This document shows positions 8,101 to 16,480 of a DNA stretch of 25,632 nt, piece after piece. A program made the position numbers and the translations under genes. The notes beneath the pieces were generated by a model. That model did no database searches. It saw only the letters and a program-made list of their open reading frames with translations, and was not told the origin of the DNA. Source of the stretch: Lysobacterales bacterium UBA5700 (GTDB taxonomy: Bacteria > Pseudomonadota > Gammaproteobacteria > Xanthomonadales > Xanthomonadaceae); NCBI GenBank assembly GCA_002420085.1, contig DIHI01000071.1, positions 11,226 to 36,857 of the forward strand, read 5' to 3'. Position 1 is the stretch's first letter, and the number at the start of each line of letters is the position of its first letter.

Positions 8101-9115
8101 ACAGATGACCGCGCTGCCAGGCGGTCGCGCGGAATACCGTCTCAAGCCACTGACTGAGCGGTTCGCGCAGATCCTTGAAACGCCCGGGGAACAGGAAGAA
8201 GTCATCGACATTCTCGATCTGCTCGCTGTGGGCGGCGGTATCGACCTGCAACTCGCGCAGCCGCTCGCCGATCACCGCGAATGCGACATCGGCCCAACTC
8301 GCGGGAGGGCGGCCCTCATCCTCGGGCGCGGCCGAGTAGCCCATCAGTTCGTCGCGCCGGCCCGGCGCCTGGCTCTTCCAGAACGCGGCAAAGCCCGGCA
8401 CGCCATCGCATTGCACGATCGCGACATAGATCGGCAGGGCGAATTCCATGGCAGTCTGGATCGTGACCAGTTGCCGATTGATGGTCTCGGCCAGGGCCGT
8501 GCGCTCGGAGCGCTTGCCGTGCAGCAGGCTGCGCGCCGACACGCACAGCACGATGCCGTCGATCGGCCGCTCCGGACGCAGGGCATCGAGGTCGGTCAGC
8601 AATCCGGCCCAGCGCCGGGCCTCCTCACTGCCCGGCTCGGCGACCGGCAGGCTGCCGTCGGGATCGATCACCACCCCGTGTCGGAAGAAATGCCATTGCG
8701 CGCCGCGCACCCTCAGATCGGCAGCGCGCGGCGGTGGCGGGTATCGCCAGGTCGGCGCGATCGAGGCAATCAGGCTGCTCTTGCCGGCCGCCTGTTCGCC
8801 GAGCATCAACAGCCAGGGCTGGCGATAGCGCCACTCGCGCCGGGTGGCGAGATAATCGATGATTTCCAGCGCGCGCCGCAGCGCCGCCAGAATGCGGGCA
8901 CACAGTCCACGCGGCGCTTCCTTCCCCGACGCATCGACGATCGTCGGCCGCCGACGACGGCCGCGCACCATCAGCACCAGCGCCAGGATCAGGATGGCGA
9001 TCAGAACCGTCGCCAGTGCCAGGCCGACGAAGCCGAACGGCCACTCGACCGCCATCACCGCCGAGGCGATCCCCGAGGCCATCGGCAGCGCTTCGACGGT
9101 GGTCGTCACGGCCAT
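5162..9115 (-). CDS. tssM: TssM, inner-membrane IcmF-family component of the T6SS envelope complex
   Basis: The protein is 1317 residues, somewhat longer than many TssM proteins. A first membrane segment lies at about 28-50 (FVGLALATVLIAILILALVL), then a cytoplasmic domain with a Walker A motif GEQAAGKS at 106-113 and a VQCDGVPGF segment (234-242) where IcmF proteins often have TKCD. FRGLYFTG (339-346) is the conserved motif before the next membrane segment at about 398-416 (MAGVAALLTLVVGLGLAA). The remaining 900 residues form the periplasmic domain that contacts TssJ. The ATG directly follows the tssL stop (no gap), with GGAGA upstream inside tssL. Intact Walker A suggests nucleotide binding, which is dispensable in some systems. 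Confidence 0.96.
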   Translation of the reverse strand: MAVTTTVEALPMASGIASAVMAVEWPFGFVGLALATVLIAILILALVLMVRGRRRRPTIVDASGKEAPRGLCARILAALRRALEIIDYLATRREWRYRQPWLLMLGEQAAGKSSLIASIAPTWRYPPPPRAADLRVRGAQWHFFRHGVVIDPDGSLPVAEPGSEEARRWAGLLTDLDALRPERPIDGIVLCVSARSLLHGKRSERTALAETINRQLVTIQTAMEFALPIYVAIVQCDGVPGFAAFWKSQAPGRRDELMGYSAAPEDEGRPPASWADVAFAVIGERLRELQVDTAAHSEQIENVDDFFLFPGRFKDLREPLSQWLETVFRATAWQRGHLFRGLYFTGSASADGAQDAGLRKDVDFVDALFATKVLREPALARPTRQGIWSRNRAIRSVQMAGVAALLTLVVGLGLAARSFEQQVDAIVAGVAALERAMPAGPGSAGCPEREDVYTMLVRVSRIDTRSRYWSIPLSWLDDRPTRRSAQVIGRTAIEQVLMPTLACRLQARAEALLGSADDLAPESPEAIELAARQAAFLQLIADVRALEDNLARYEVLARVGESLDERHLIETLDQLARYAFDAPLPQEVWRRGGVLDDAFHHIPDVPMPALPDDLHERLAARITNHGATLRSALSIEVGRGSSLLAALAGDRAPVLADTRRLAVWLAWVQQSWLGSTETRNPCADIAEAGRSDIDILVERYDFPISLRDTLRQFDDRQCHRPEMLELAKTRIEPYGPLFVPGEGGLVVAPAVAPELIGIPALVALPFMRLNPLRPFQCLGGDVIWQADAIAEAASYVEQYTAFIADLPSPTLPDGGRPLYDRLARQSLAHALDDSLRRAQQVAPDALRIGVEAIGRSDMRLARTSEELARGMQSLHAVLAAYVSYGFASGPAVRQCSRTFAADNLGAIDGLADGSRLYVPTAASGDDLMYELGSLPVTRDFLARQLARAQVLSGYAAPFVALLDATPGIDDTWRSTAQTAPFWRNTIDEIDRYIQGKEPAGQVGNLEAYFINPLADMTYADCAQELADYHSPAFGNDLFSERRRSLEAQVGLRCNDRLAAQAAEIYDALVARFERDLAGRYPFGPQDAPDASPAVVQAFFRDYARDRDRIAAALVDLGDRRWRPASRFVDQLNAVADFFAGNLDASTGTSPIDLGASFPAETARSVGGDQVLNWRLAIDDVQSVFPNGQRALSWYPGQAVALDLQWAERSTWRPVADPAAPGPNVRDAVAGFQAGGSWALLRFIDSHRRVNVDARHPDRILLGFEIPVQATHADADGRFARARSRVFMTLDLSGADPEGGGTRRLALPERFPRAAPDE

Positions 9116-9877
9116 CTACAGATTCTCCATGGCACGCCGGAACGGTTCGATCAGGGCCAGCCAGACGCTGCTGGATACGATCAGGTAGGCCACCAGGGCG
9201 ATCAGTCCGGCCATGTACCACGGGGTCAGCGGCGCCAATCGGGCCGCCGTGCCACCGTTCAACAGGTGCTGGCCGGCCTGCGGGAACGCCGGGCCATGCA
9301 GGCGGGTGCCATGTTCGCGCTCGACCAGCCGGAACAGGCCCTCGCGCACCGTGTGCAGTTTCTCGGCGCAGTGCTCACCGCGATACTGTCCCTTGAAGCC
9401 AAGTTGCAGGGCCAGCACCATCACCGCCGCCAGATCCAGTCGAAGGGTGTCATGGGTGCGGGTGGTGAGCAGCCGATCGGCAAGATCGAAGAAGCGAACC
9501 CCGGCGTCACGTGATCGGAAGATCCGATACTCCAACAGGGTGTCCAGCCAGGCATCGCGACCGGGCCAGTCGAGTTCCAGCACGAACACTTCGTCGGCCA
9601 GAGCCGCCATCACATACAGCGCGGTGCGATGCGCTTCGACCTCGTCCGGGGTTCCGGTGTGCTCGATGTCCTTGCTCTGGGTCCGCAGACGGGCGGCCAG
9701 CCGACTGCTGGCCCGCGCGGCCAGTTCGCGCGGGTCGGTCGGTGGCGGCTCGTCGCCGACGGCCAGCATGGCCCCCAGCCGGCCCTCGGCGATGGCCAGC
9801 TTGATGCTGGCCACCGATTCGTAGAACTCGGCGAAGCGCGCCAGCAGGAACAGCGGGGCGCCGGTGCGTTCAGGCAT
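9116..9877 (-). CDS. tssL: TssL, DotU/IcmH-family inner-membrane T6SS component (short form)
   Basis: The protein is 253 residues. The cytoplasmic domain shows DotU-family landmarks: ALADEVFVLELDW (92-104), AGVRFFDLADRLL (125-137) and LALQLGFKGQYRG (155-167). A single C-terminal membrane anchor lies at about 219-241 (PWYMAGLIALVAYLIVSSSV). There is no C-terminal OmpA-like peptidoglycan-binding domain, so anchoring to the wall must come from another protein or be absent. It overlaps tssK by 8 bp and abuts tssM, so the three are very probably translationally coupled. TssL joins TssM in the inner membrane and docks the TssK baseplate. Confidence 0.96.
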   Translation of the reverse strand: MPERTGAPLFLLARFAEFYESVASIKLAIAEGRLGAMLAVGDEPPPTDPRELAARASSRLAARLRTQSKDIEHTGTPDEVEAHRTALYVMAALADEVFVLELDWPGRDAWLDTLLEYRIFRSRDAGVRFFDLADRLLTTRTHDTLRLDLAAVMVLALQLGFKGQYRGEHCAEKLHTVREGLFRLVEREHGTRLHGPAFPQAGQHLLNGGTAARLAPLTPWYMAGLIALVAYLIVSSSVWLALIEPFRRAMENL

Positions 9878-11297
9878 GGTGATGACCCGACTCGTGCGTG
9901 TTCGGCGGCGCTGCGCTTCGTCCGCCCTTCGGGTGGTGCAGCACGATCACGGCCGGGGCGTGCCCCGACTCGCCCTGGATCACCATCGACTGCCCCGCGC
10001 GGAAGCTCTCGACGATGCCGTGATCGGCCAGTTCCAGATGCTGACTGGTCAGTTCGCAGATCATGGCATCGACGCGCAGGCCGAGATCGGCCAGTTCGCG
10101 GGCGCCGAGCACCCGCCAACGGGCGCCGGGCAGCCGGCGCTGACGCAGGATCGGCAGCAGGTTCTCGCTGGCGATCCGCGCCTCGGCCAGCCAGGCGTGC
10201 AGTTCGCGCGCGGTCTGCCCTTCGCGCGGGCGCAGTTCGATATGGACCTTGGCCGGGCTGTCTTCGGGCAGGCGACGGGCGAAGATGCCTTCGGCGACGC
10301 GGGCGAACGCCATGCTGTCCCAGCGGGTGTCGATCATGGCCAGGCGGCCGTCGATGAACTCGATCGCTGCCTGGAACTGCGGCATGCAGTCGAGGTGGCG
10401 ATACGGCTCCATGGTCAGCGGTCGCGGCAGGCCGCCGACCGCCGTCATCCGCCCGACGATCATGGCCAGCGCTCGCAAGGCCGCATCCGGTGGACACAGC
10501 GGATCAGCCAGAACGGTATCGACCATCGGCAGGCAGGCGGCCAGCTCGCGGGCGACCCGAAGATGCATGCGCGCCTCCGAACCGATCATCGCCAGCGCTT
10601 CCTGGTCATCCTCGCCACAGGTGCCGATCAGTTCGCGCAATTTGGCCCACATCCGCTCCCGCAGATTCAGCAATCGCTGGTGCAGACCGCGCACGCCCAG
10701 GAATGCCGAGGCGCCGAGCCGGAACATCGGCGGATGGTAGTCGCGCAGCACCACCGAGCCGTTGGCATCGCGAACCAGATCCAGCAGCGGCAGTGCCGGG
10801 TAACCGGCCGGCACGTCACCCTCGGCATACAGACCGACCTGGACCCGCTGGCGCTCGACCACGACATCGCCGATACCGGTCGTTTCGTCCAGGGTCTTCT
10901 GACCACGGACGCTTTCGTAGCGACGGATCGAAGTGGTCGGCACATCCAGGGCACCGGCACGCGGCGGGATCGCCAGGAACACCCGGACAACGCGGCCGTC
11001 GGCGCTGCAACGGCTGGCGAGGTCGAGACTGAGGCTGCGCTCGGGACCAGTCCGGAACACCAGCGGCAGGCCATCCGGCATCACCGCATCGCACTCGGAA
11101 ATCTTGACGTAGCCGTCGGCAAGACGGGCCGCGTCGAGCCGCAACCGACGCAGACCCCAGGCATTCGGCGACAGGCTGGCCAGCCGCTGGTTGACCAGGG
11201 CCTGGAGGTGGATGTCGTATTGCTGGAAGTGCTGCGGCGAGAGCAGCATGCCTTCCGACCATTGCACGGCATCCGGCAGGAATTCGGGATCGTTCAT
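9870..11297 (-). CDS. tssK: TssK, T6SS baseplate-to-membrane-complex adaptor
   Basis: The protein is 475 residues from the ATG at 11297, preceded by GAGGAG. The N-terminus carries the TssK signature, VQWSEGMLLSPQHFQQYD (about residues 11-28), followed by the shell-domain region with FRTGPERSLSLDLASR. The C-terminal region includes a VHIELRPREG segment and ends in a flexible His-rich tail (THESGHHHA), which is unusual but may be only a linker. TssK trimers connect the TssF/TssG wedge to TssL and TssM. It sits 11 bp after tssJ and overlaps tssL, the common J-K-L-M order. Confidence 0.95.
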   Translation of the reverse strand: MNDPEFLPDAVQWSEGMLLSPQHFQQYDIHLQALVNQRLASLSPNAWGLRRLRLDAARLADGYVKISECDAVMPDGLPLVFRTGPERSLSLDLASRCSADGRVVRVFLAIPPRAGALDVPTTSIRRYESVRGQKTLDETTGIGDVVVERQRVQVGLYAEGDVPAGYPALPLLDLVRDANGSVVLRDYHPPMFRLGASAFLGVRGLHQRLLNLRERMWAKLRELIGTCGEDDQEALAMIGSEARMHLRVARELAACLPMVDTVLADPLCPPDAALRALAMIVGRMTAVGGLPRPLTMEPYRHLDCMPQFQAAIEFIDGRLAMIDTRWDSMAFARVAEGIFARRLPEDSPAKVHIELRPREGQTARELHAWLAEARIASENLLPILRQRRLPGARWRVLGARELADLGLRVDAMICELTSQHLELADHGIVESFRAGQSMVIQGESGHAPAVIVLHHPKGGRSAAPPNTHESGHHHA

Positions 11298-11308
11298 GCG
11301 GCGCTCCT

Positions 11309-11836
11309 CTAGTTGCCGGCGACGGTGATGACGGTCTCTTGCAGGCGCAGGCTGGCGCGGGCATAGGCCGTCAGGCTGATCGGCGGCCAACCATCGGCCG
11401 CAACGTAGTTGGCGAACACCTGCACGGCAGCGGCCTTGCGGGTTCTGTCCGGCAGATCCACCCGGAACGCCGGACTGGCGGCCGGCACTTGCAGTGACAC
11501 CACCTCGATGCGCTGGGCCAGACTGCGGCGCAGGCCATCGCGCTGGCGGAACCAGTCCGGGCCGGTCTTGGGCAGTTCGGCCAGTGCGGTGGCATCACGG
11601 ACGACCACCACATCGATCTGGGTGGCATTGCCGAGATTGGCGCGCGGATCGGCCTCGACGGTCAGCGTGCGCAGTTCGGCATGTGGCTTGCCCAGGCCGA
11701 ACACGCTCTTGACCGGCCCGGCCAGACCGCAGCCGGCGAGTGTCAGCACTGCCGCCAGCACCGCTGGTGCCGCCACCGACCGCGTGATCGATCGTGCGGT
11801 CGGCCGTGCTGTCCGATGGCGCAGCGGATCGTTCAT
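11309..11836 (-). CDS. tssJ: TssJ, outer-membrane lipoprotein of the T6SS envelope complex
   Basis: The protein is 175 residues. An Arg-rich n-region is followed by a hydrophobic stretch (VAAPAVLAAVLTLAGC) with lipobox LAGC, placing the lipidated Cys at 36. The mature domain has the alternating strand pattern of TssJ: LRTLTVEADPRANLGNATQI, IDVVVVRDATALAELP, and a C-terminal AYARASLRLQETVITVAGN. The gene starts inside the stop of the DUF4150 gene (ATGA overlap) and lacks a strong ribosome-binding site, so translational coupling is likely. TssJ binds the periplasmic domain of TssM. It is the first of the J-K-L-M block. Confidence 0.88.
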   Translation of the reverse strand: MNDPLRHRTARPTARSITRSVAAPAVLAAVLTLAGCGLAGPVKSVFGLGKPHAELRTLTVEADPRANLGNATQIDVVVVRDATALAELPKTGPDWFRQRDGLRRSLAQRIEVVSLQVPAASPAFRVDLPDRTRKAAAVQVFANYVAADGWPPISLTAYARASLRLQETVITVAGN

Positions 11837-12207
11837 GACAGCACCAGCACCCGGAACTGGGCCGGAGTCAGGCAGATGCCGACGGTATTCGGCAGCAGGC
11901 CGTTCTGACCATTGATCGAAGTCAGTCGGGACACGAAGATCGCTCCGACCAGCAGCTTGAAACTGCCGAGGAAGGAGCGCTTCGGACCGAGACACAGGCC
12001 GGAGATCACCCCGACCCCGGCATCGGCCGTGCTCACCACGCTGATGGTGATCAGGTTCTCGACCAGGCCGCCACCGTAGAGCACGTTGAACACGGTCGGG
12101 ACATTGCTGATCGAGAAATCGACATTGACCAGCGGCAGGGGAATCGGCGTCAGACAGACATCCGGAAAACCCAGGCTCATCACACCGAGATTGGTATTGG
12201 CAAACAT
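11833..12207 (-). CDS. DUF4150 PAAR-like spike tip protein
   Basis: The protein is 124 residues. It begins MFANTNLGVMSLGFPDVCLT, the characteristic start of DUF4150 proteins, and ends with RLTSINGQNG, LPNTVGICLTP and QFRVLVLS, all typical of that family. DUF4150 proteins are PAAR-like and are thought to sit on the VgrG trimer as a sharpened tip. It carries no C-terminal toxin extension, so any cargo must attach non-covalently. The ATG is preceded by a GGGGTGAT region and lies 6 bp after the DUF3540 stop. The position directly after the DUF2169/pentapeptide/DUF3540 genes supports a spike role. Confidence 0.9.
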   Translation of the reverse strand: MFANTNLGVMSLGFPDVCLTPIPLPLVNVDFSISNVPTVFNVLYGGGLVENLITISVVSTADAGVGVISGLCLGPKRSFLGSFKLLVGAIFVSRLTSINGQNGLLPNTVGICLTPAQFRVLVLS

Positions 12208-12213
12208 CGGACA

Positions 12214-12756
12214 TCACCCCATGCTGATCCGTTCGGCATCGACCTTGACGTCGCGCTCGGCGGTCACCAGCGCGTCCTTGCCGTGCAGGCGCAGCAGCGC
12301 GCGGGCATCGAGCAGGTACTGGCCGAACCGACCGACGTAGTGCTCGGCCTGGGCGACCAGGCTCTCGCGCACGCTGGCGAACAGGTTGCCGCCCGTGAGC
12401 GACAGGGTCTGGAGCGCCGACAGCGAAGCGGTGCCGGCGCTGCCGAGGTCGAGCCGCTCACGGGCATGAATGGCGATCTGCGGCTGTCGCACGGCCAGCA
12501 GCATGGCCCCCGGCACGCTCATCTCGGCCTGCTGGCTCGGCTCGCGTTCGAGGATGTGCAGCAGATGACCGCCGCCGTTGCCACCGTGGGCGAACAGCAC
12601 CCGATCGCCCGGCTTCGGCTCGATCAGGCAACTGAGCGCGCGCTGGACCCGGAGACCGGTGTCGAGCAGGCAGCCGCCATCGTCGAACACGATCGCGATG
12701 CGTGCCTCGGACAGGGTCACCGATGTGCTGCGGACGGGTGATTTCAGGGCGAGCAT
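12214..12756 (-). CDS. DUF3540 protein, T6SS spike-associated
   Basis: The protein is 180 residues from the ATG at 12756, with GGAGG about 7 nt upstream. It overlaps the preceding pentapeptide gene by 13 bp. The sequence shows DUF3540 features: an early strand pair (EARIAIVFDDGGCLLDTG), a central PKPGDRVLFAHG segment resembling an OB-like turn, and a C-terminal half with LSLTGGNLFASVRESLVAQA and RLHGKDALVTAERDVKVDAE, which reads as regular beta-helix-like strands. This is similar in layout to a small VgrG-like needle. The biochemical role of DUF3540 is not established; the constant neighbourhood with DUF2169 and DUF4150 points to the spike. Confidence 0.8.
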   Translation of the reverse strand: MLALKSPVRSTSVTLSEARIAIVFDDGGCLLDTGLRVQRALSCLIEPKPGDRVLFAHGGNGGGHLLHILEREPSQQAEMSVPGAMLLAVRQPQIAIHARERLDLGSAGTASLSALQTLSLTGGNLFASVRESLVAQAEHYVGRFGQYLLDARALLRLHGKDALVTAERDVKVDAERISMG

Positions 12757-13832
12757 GGGATGTCCTCCAGGTCCAGGGTGGGCGCCTCGACGGCCAGCAG
12801 GGCCGGGTCGGTGCCGCGCATGCCGGTCCGCTCGACCTGCTCGAAGCGGACCCGGGTGCAGGTGGTGTTGTGGAATCGGCTGTCGTTCAATCGCACCCGG
12901 ACGAACGCGCCATCCTCGATGCCGGCGTGCTCGAAGCGGGTGTCGCGAAGATCGCTGTCGGCAAACCGGGTCGCCCGCACGCGACTCTTCTGCCAACTGC
13001 TGCCACGCAGATCACAGCCCTCGAATCGTGCGTTCTCGACCGTGGCGGCATGGAATACCGCACCCGCCAGATCGGCCCCGTGCAGACGACACTCGCTCAG
13101 CCGTGCCGACAGGAACATGGCGCGTCGGGCACGCACTCGATCGAGCTGCGCGCCTGCGAAGTTCACCTGGATGCAGCCCGATTCGTCGAGGTCGGCGTCG
13201 CGCAGATCGGCGCCGCGCAGGTCGCTGCCCTGCAACTGGCAGCGCTGCACGCGGCAGCCGGCCAGGTTGCTGTCGCGCAGGTCGTTGTTCATCAGCACGC
13301 TCAGGTGCGCCTGGATGCCGTCGAGGATGGTGTGGCGCAAGTCGGTATCGGAAACGGCCGACTGTTCCAGCCGGGCGCCACCGAGATCGCTGCGATCGAG
13401 CGTCGCGCGCCACAGCACGCTGCGTTCGAGATGCAGACCGCGCAGATCGGCGCCGGAAAAATCGCAGCCACTGGCGACACTGCGCAGCAGATGCGCCTGT
13501 CGGCAGTCGCTTTCGCGCAGGTCGCAATCGACCAGCACGATCCGCGCCGGCCCGGCCGACGGCAGATGGGCGCCGGTCATCCGACAGCGCACGAAGGTGG
13601 CGTCGGTCGGTTCGACCGCATGCAGGTCGGCCTCGCTCAGCTCGCAGTCGATGAACACGCTGCGGGTCAACTCGGCAGCGCCGAAATCGACACCACCGAG
13701 ATCGCATTTCTCGAACACCGCGCCGGCCAGCGAGTGGTCGCGCAGCGACAGGTGCCGCAGGCACAGGCCGGACACCGGCCGACCCAGACGGATCAGACGG
13801 GCGATGGAATCCCAGGTCGGCGCGGCGCTCAT
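12744..13832 (-). CDS. Pentapeptide-repeat protein of the T6SS spike module
   Basis: The protein is 362 residues from the ATG at 13832, which overlaps the previous stop as ATGA. Nearly the whole length from about residue 20 to 335 is pentapeptide repeats of the A(D/N)LXX type, for example CDLGGVDFGAAELTRSVF, SGADLRGLHLERSVL and GSDLRGADLRDADLDE. Such repeats fold into a right-handed quadrilateral beta-helix. The C-terminal 30 residues leave the pattern and end in an acidic segment (TLDLEDIPCSP). It closely resembles the C-terminal third of the DUF2169 protein just upstream, suggesting duplication of the repeat domain. Probably a structural or adaptor piece of the spike; a DNA-mimic toxin-protection role, known for some pentapeptide proteins, cannot be excluded. 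Confidence 0.85.
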   Translation of the reverse strand: MSAAPTWDSIARLIRLGRPVSGLCLRHLSLRDHSLAGAVFEKCDLGGVDFGAAELTRSVFIDCELSEADLHAVEPTDATFVRCRMTGAHLPSAGPARIVLVDCDLRESDCRQAHLLRSVASGCDFSGADLRGLHLERSVLWRATLDRSDLGGARLEQSAVSDTDLRHTILDGIQAHLSVLMNNDLRDSNLAGCRVQRCQLQGSDLRGADLRDADLDESGCIQVNFAGAQLDRVRARRAMFLSARLSECRLHGADLAGAVFHAATVENARFEGCDLRGSSWQKSRVRATRFADSDLRDTRFEHAGIEDGAFVRVRLNDSRFHNTTCTRVRFEQVERTGMRGTDPALLAVEAPTLDLEDIPCSP

Positions 13833-16477
13833 GGCAGGCCCGCCGGTCGATCGACCTGGGCGCCGGCCATCCGAGCATCGCCCAGAATGGCTTCGCTCAG
13901 ATCGGCCTGCACCAGGATCGCGCTGCGCAGATCGCAGCCGGTGAAATCGGTCTTGCGGCACAGTGCCTGGAAGAAACTGGCACCGCTGGCATCGGCACCG
14001 CACAGGCGGCTGCGCATGAACAGCGATCGGTACAGTTGCGCTCCGCGCAGATCGCAGCCGCTCAGGTCGGCCTCACCGAAATCGCAACTGCCGAGCACGG
14101 CCGCATCCAACCGGGCCTCGTTCAGGGCACTGCCGCGCCAGCCGCACTTGCGGGCACGCAGGCGCGACAACCGGCTGCGACGCCAGTCCGACGTGCCGCC
14201 GGCATAGACGGTATCGAGGCTGGCACCCTGCCAGGAGCTGTCGGCCAGCCTGGCATCAAGCAGGACACTGCGGGCCAGTTGGGCATCGTCGAAGCAGGCT
14301 CCGCTGAAGTCCGCCGATGGCGCCACGCTGCGCCGCCAGCGCGTGCCGCGCCACTGGCTGCCGGCAGCCTTGGCCTCGATCAGCACGGTGCCGTCGAGTT
14401 GGCTGTCATCGAGCCTGGCGCCGGCCAGATCGATGCGCATCAGCAGGGCACCGTCGAGCTTCGTCGCGCGCAGGTCGGCATCCGGCCAGACGGCGTCGAA
14501 TGCCCGCACCCGGCACATCGAGGCCCGCGCGAAGCTCGCCGCGCGTGCGCTGCTGGCACACAGGTTGGCATCATCCAGGCAGGCGTCGCTGAAATCGGCG
14601 CCATCGAGCCGGGCGGCGGTGAGCACGGCCGAACCGAGGTTGGCGCCGTGCAGACGGGCCTCGCGCAGATCGGCACGTTCGAGTTGGGTCTGACGCAGAT
14701 CGGCGCCGCGCAGATCAGCGCCGCGCAGGCAGGCACCGGCCAGATCGCGACCGGCCAGCGATTGCCCGGCCCGCAGCATCGCCAGCGCCCGTTCACCGAG
14801 CGCCACGGCCACCGGGTCCGGCAGGGCCTCGCTGGGCGTGGTCGGCGTCGGCGCGGCCGCGCGCGCGGCCCGCTGCAAGGCCGGCAGGCTGGCCAGTGCC
14901 GATCGCAGTTCGGCCTGCTGCGCAGGGTCCATGCCACCCGGCGCGGCCTGCTCGGCGCGAGCCAGCAGATCGGCCAGATCGACCGGCAGCGGCGCCGACC
15001 CAAGCGCTCCAGGCAGGCCATGGACCGGCTGCTCGGCGCGGGTCACCGCCGCCGAAATCTGCTCGGCCATGCTCGGGGTCGGCGTCGCCGGCACCTCCGG
15101 ACGGTCCTGGTCGAGTTTGGCCAGATGTGCCTCCCCCTCGCGGCGCGCCTGTTCGGCCAGCGCCTGGGCACGGGCGTGCAATTCGGCCAGATCGAAATCG
15201 CCTTCGGCCAGATCATCCTCGAACAGTTCGGGCAGCGCTGGCTCCGACGCCTCCGGCGGCAGTGGCTCGGCCGACGGGTCGAGACCGCTCTGTTGCCGGA
15301 ACTCGGCCAGTGTCTCGTCGAGCAGTTGCTGTCGCCGCTGCCGTCGGACCTCGGCCTGCCGTGCCCGGGCGGCCGCCCGGGCAGCCTGGGCCTCCGGGCT
15401 GCGCTCGGGGGCCAGTTGCGACTCATCGAAGGCATGCAGGGCGGCCTGCACCGGGTCCAGGCGCAGTGCCAGGACATCGCGGTAATGCTGCACCGGCCGG
15501 GGTCTGGCGCTGGCGTCGTAGGCCAGCATCAGGGTGCCGATGTCGAGCGCATCGCTGTCGCTGACCGCAACCTGGCCGCGATGGATCATCAGGCCGACCC
15601 CGACCTCCGGGAAGAACCAGACCGTGTCGCAGTGCAACGGCACCGCCTGGAGCGCATCGGCCGGCTGATCCTTGGCCAGTACGAAGGCGCACACCTGCAT
15701 CGTCGGCAGGCGACCGGACAGCACCGGCTGGCTCGGATGCAGTCCTTCCAGGCGATAGGCTTCGCCCCCGGCGAACCTGCCCCGGAACTGCTGGTCGGCT
15801 GACGTCAGGTTGTACAGCGCGAAATCGAAATCGCGCGGCAGGCCCGGAAAGTCCTCGGCCAGCCAGCGGCGGTCGTAGGTTCCACTCGCCCGCCGCTGGC
15901 GCTCGGCGTGGGCAAGCTGCTGCGGCACGAAACCGGCATGGGCCAGACTGCGCCGGCCTGGCAACACCGGCTGATCGGGGTATTCGATGTTCGGCATCCG
16001 ACCCGTCGATTCGCGCTGCCAGGGCAGGCGCGCCAGAAAACCGCAGCCGAGCGGATTGTCATGGCCCGGACCACCGTAGGCGCGCTCCAGCGTCAGCGGC
16101 ATGCTGGTGAACGGGGCCGGATCATCGACGCACACCCCGAGCCAGCGACGGCGCCAGGCGCGCTCGCCGATCACCCGCAGACGCTTGTCGATCGGGCCAC
16201 AGGCCAGTCGGACGGTCATCGCCTCGACCGGCTCGCGCGCATGTGCCGAGCCGGTGAGCACGACCTCGGCATGGGCCTTGGGCAGAACATGATCGAGCGG
16301 CTGCCCGCTCGGCAACAGCGGCAGCACGCGCGGCCATTGCAGGTTCTCCACCAGAAACCGCTCATCGTCGCGGCCGAGGGCGAAGAAGCCGAGCGCAGCG
16401 ATCGCCAAGCGATGCACGCCGCGATGACGGTAGGGCTGGTGCAGCACGCCGAGGGTGAGCGGTTTGATGATCTTCAT
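13829..16477 (-). CDS. DUF2169 adaptor domain fused to pentapeptide repeats
   Basis: The protein is 882 residues. The N-terminal 310 residues match DUF2169: MKIIKPLTLGVLHQPYRHRG, then PLTLERAYGGPGHDNPLGCG (a strongly typical segment), RMPNIEYPDQPV, FVPQQLAHAERQR and WLAEDFPGLPRDFDFALYN. DUF2169 proteins act as adaptors that help load PAAR-linked cargo onto VgrG; an Agrobacterium member lies between vgrG2 and its effector gene. A long charged, Ala/Arg/Glu-rich region (about 340-560, partly coiled-coil-like) follows, then pentapeptide repeats from about 575 to 875 (CLRGADLRGADLRQTQLERA and many more). It starts 3 bp after vgrG and overlaps the next gene as ATGA, so all are likely made together. 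Confidence 0.9.
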   Translation of the reverse strand: MKIIKPLTLGVLHQPYRHRGVHRLAIAALGFFALGRDDERFLVENLQWPRVLPLLPSGQPLDHVLPKAHAEVVLTGSAHAREPVEAMTVRLACGPIDKRLRVIGERAWRRRWLGVCVDDPAPFTSMPLTLERAYGGPGHDNPLGCGFLARLPWQRESTGRMPNIEYPDQPVLPGRRSLAHAGFVPQQLAHAERQRRASGTYDRRWLAEDFPGLPRDFDFALYNLTSADQQFRGRFAGGEAYRLEGLHPSQPVLSGRLPTMQVCAFVLAKDQPADALQAVPLHCDTVWFFPEVGVGLMIHRGQVAVSDSDALDIGTLMLAYDASARPRPVQHYRDVLALRLDPVQAALHAFDESQLAPERSPEAQAARAAARARQAEVRRQRRQQLLDETLAEFRQQSGLDPSAEPLPPEASEPALPELFEDDLAEGDFDLAELHARAQALAEQARREGEAHLAKLDQDRPEVPATPTPSMAEQISAAVTRAEQPVHGLPGALGSAPLPVDLADLLARAEQAAPGGMDPAQQAELRSALASLPALQRAARAAAPTPTTPSEALPDPVAVALGERALAMLRAGQSLAGRDLAGACLRGADLRGADLRQTQLERADLREARLHGANLGSAVLTAARLDGADFSDACLDDANLCASSARAASFARASMCRVRAFDAVWPDADLRATKLDGALLMRIDLAGARLDDSQLDGTVLIEAKAAGSQWRGTRWRRSVAPSADFSGACFDDAQLARSVLLDARLADSSWQGASLDTVYAGGTSDWRRSRLSRLRARKCGWRGSALNEARLDAAVLGSCDFGEADLSGCDLRGAQLYRSLFMRSRLCGADASGASFFQALCRKTDFTGCDLRSAILVQADLSEAILGDARMAGAQVDRPAGLP

Positions 16478-16480
16478 CGC

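Noticed and set aside
12744..16477. Many short recurring words such as GCGCAGATCGG resembling a repeat array
   Set aside because: They encode the A(D/N)LXX pentapeptide units with irregular spacing and no unique spacers, so this is not a CRISPR array.
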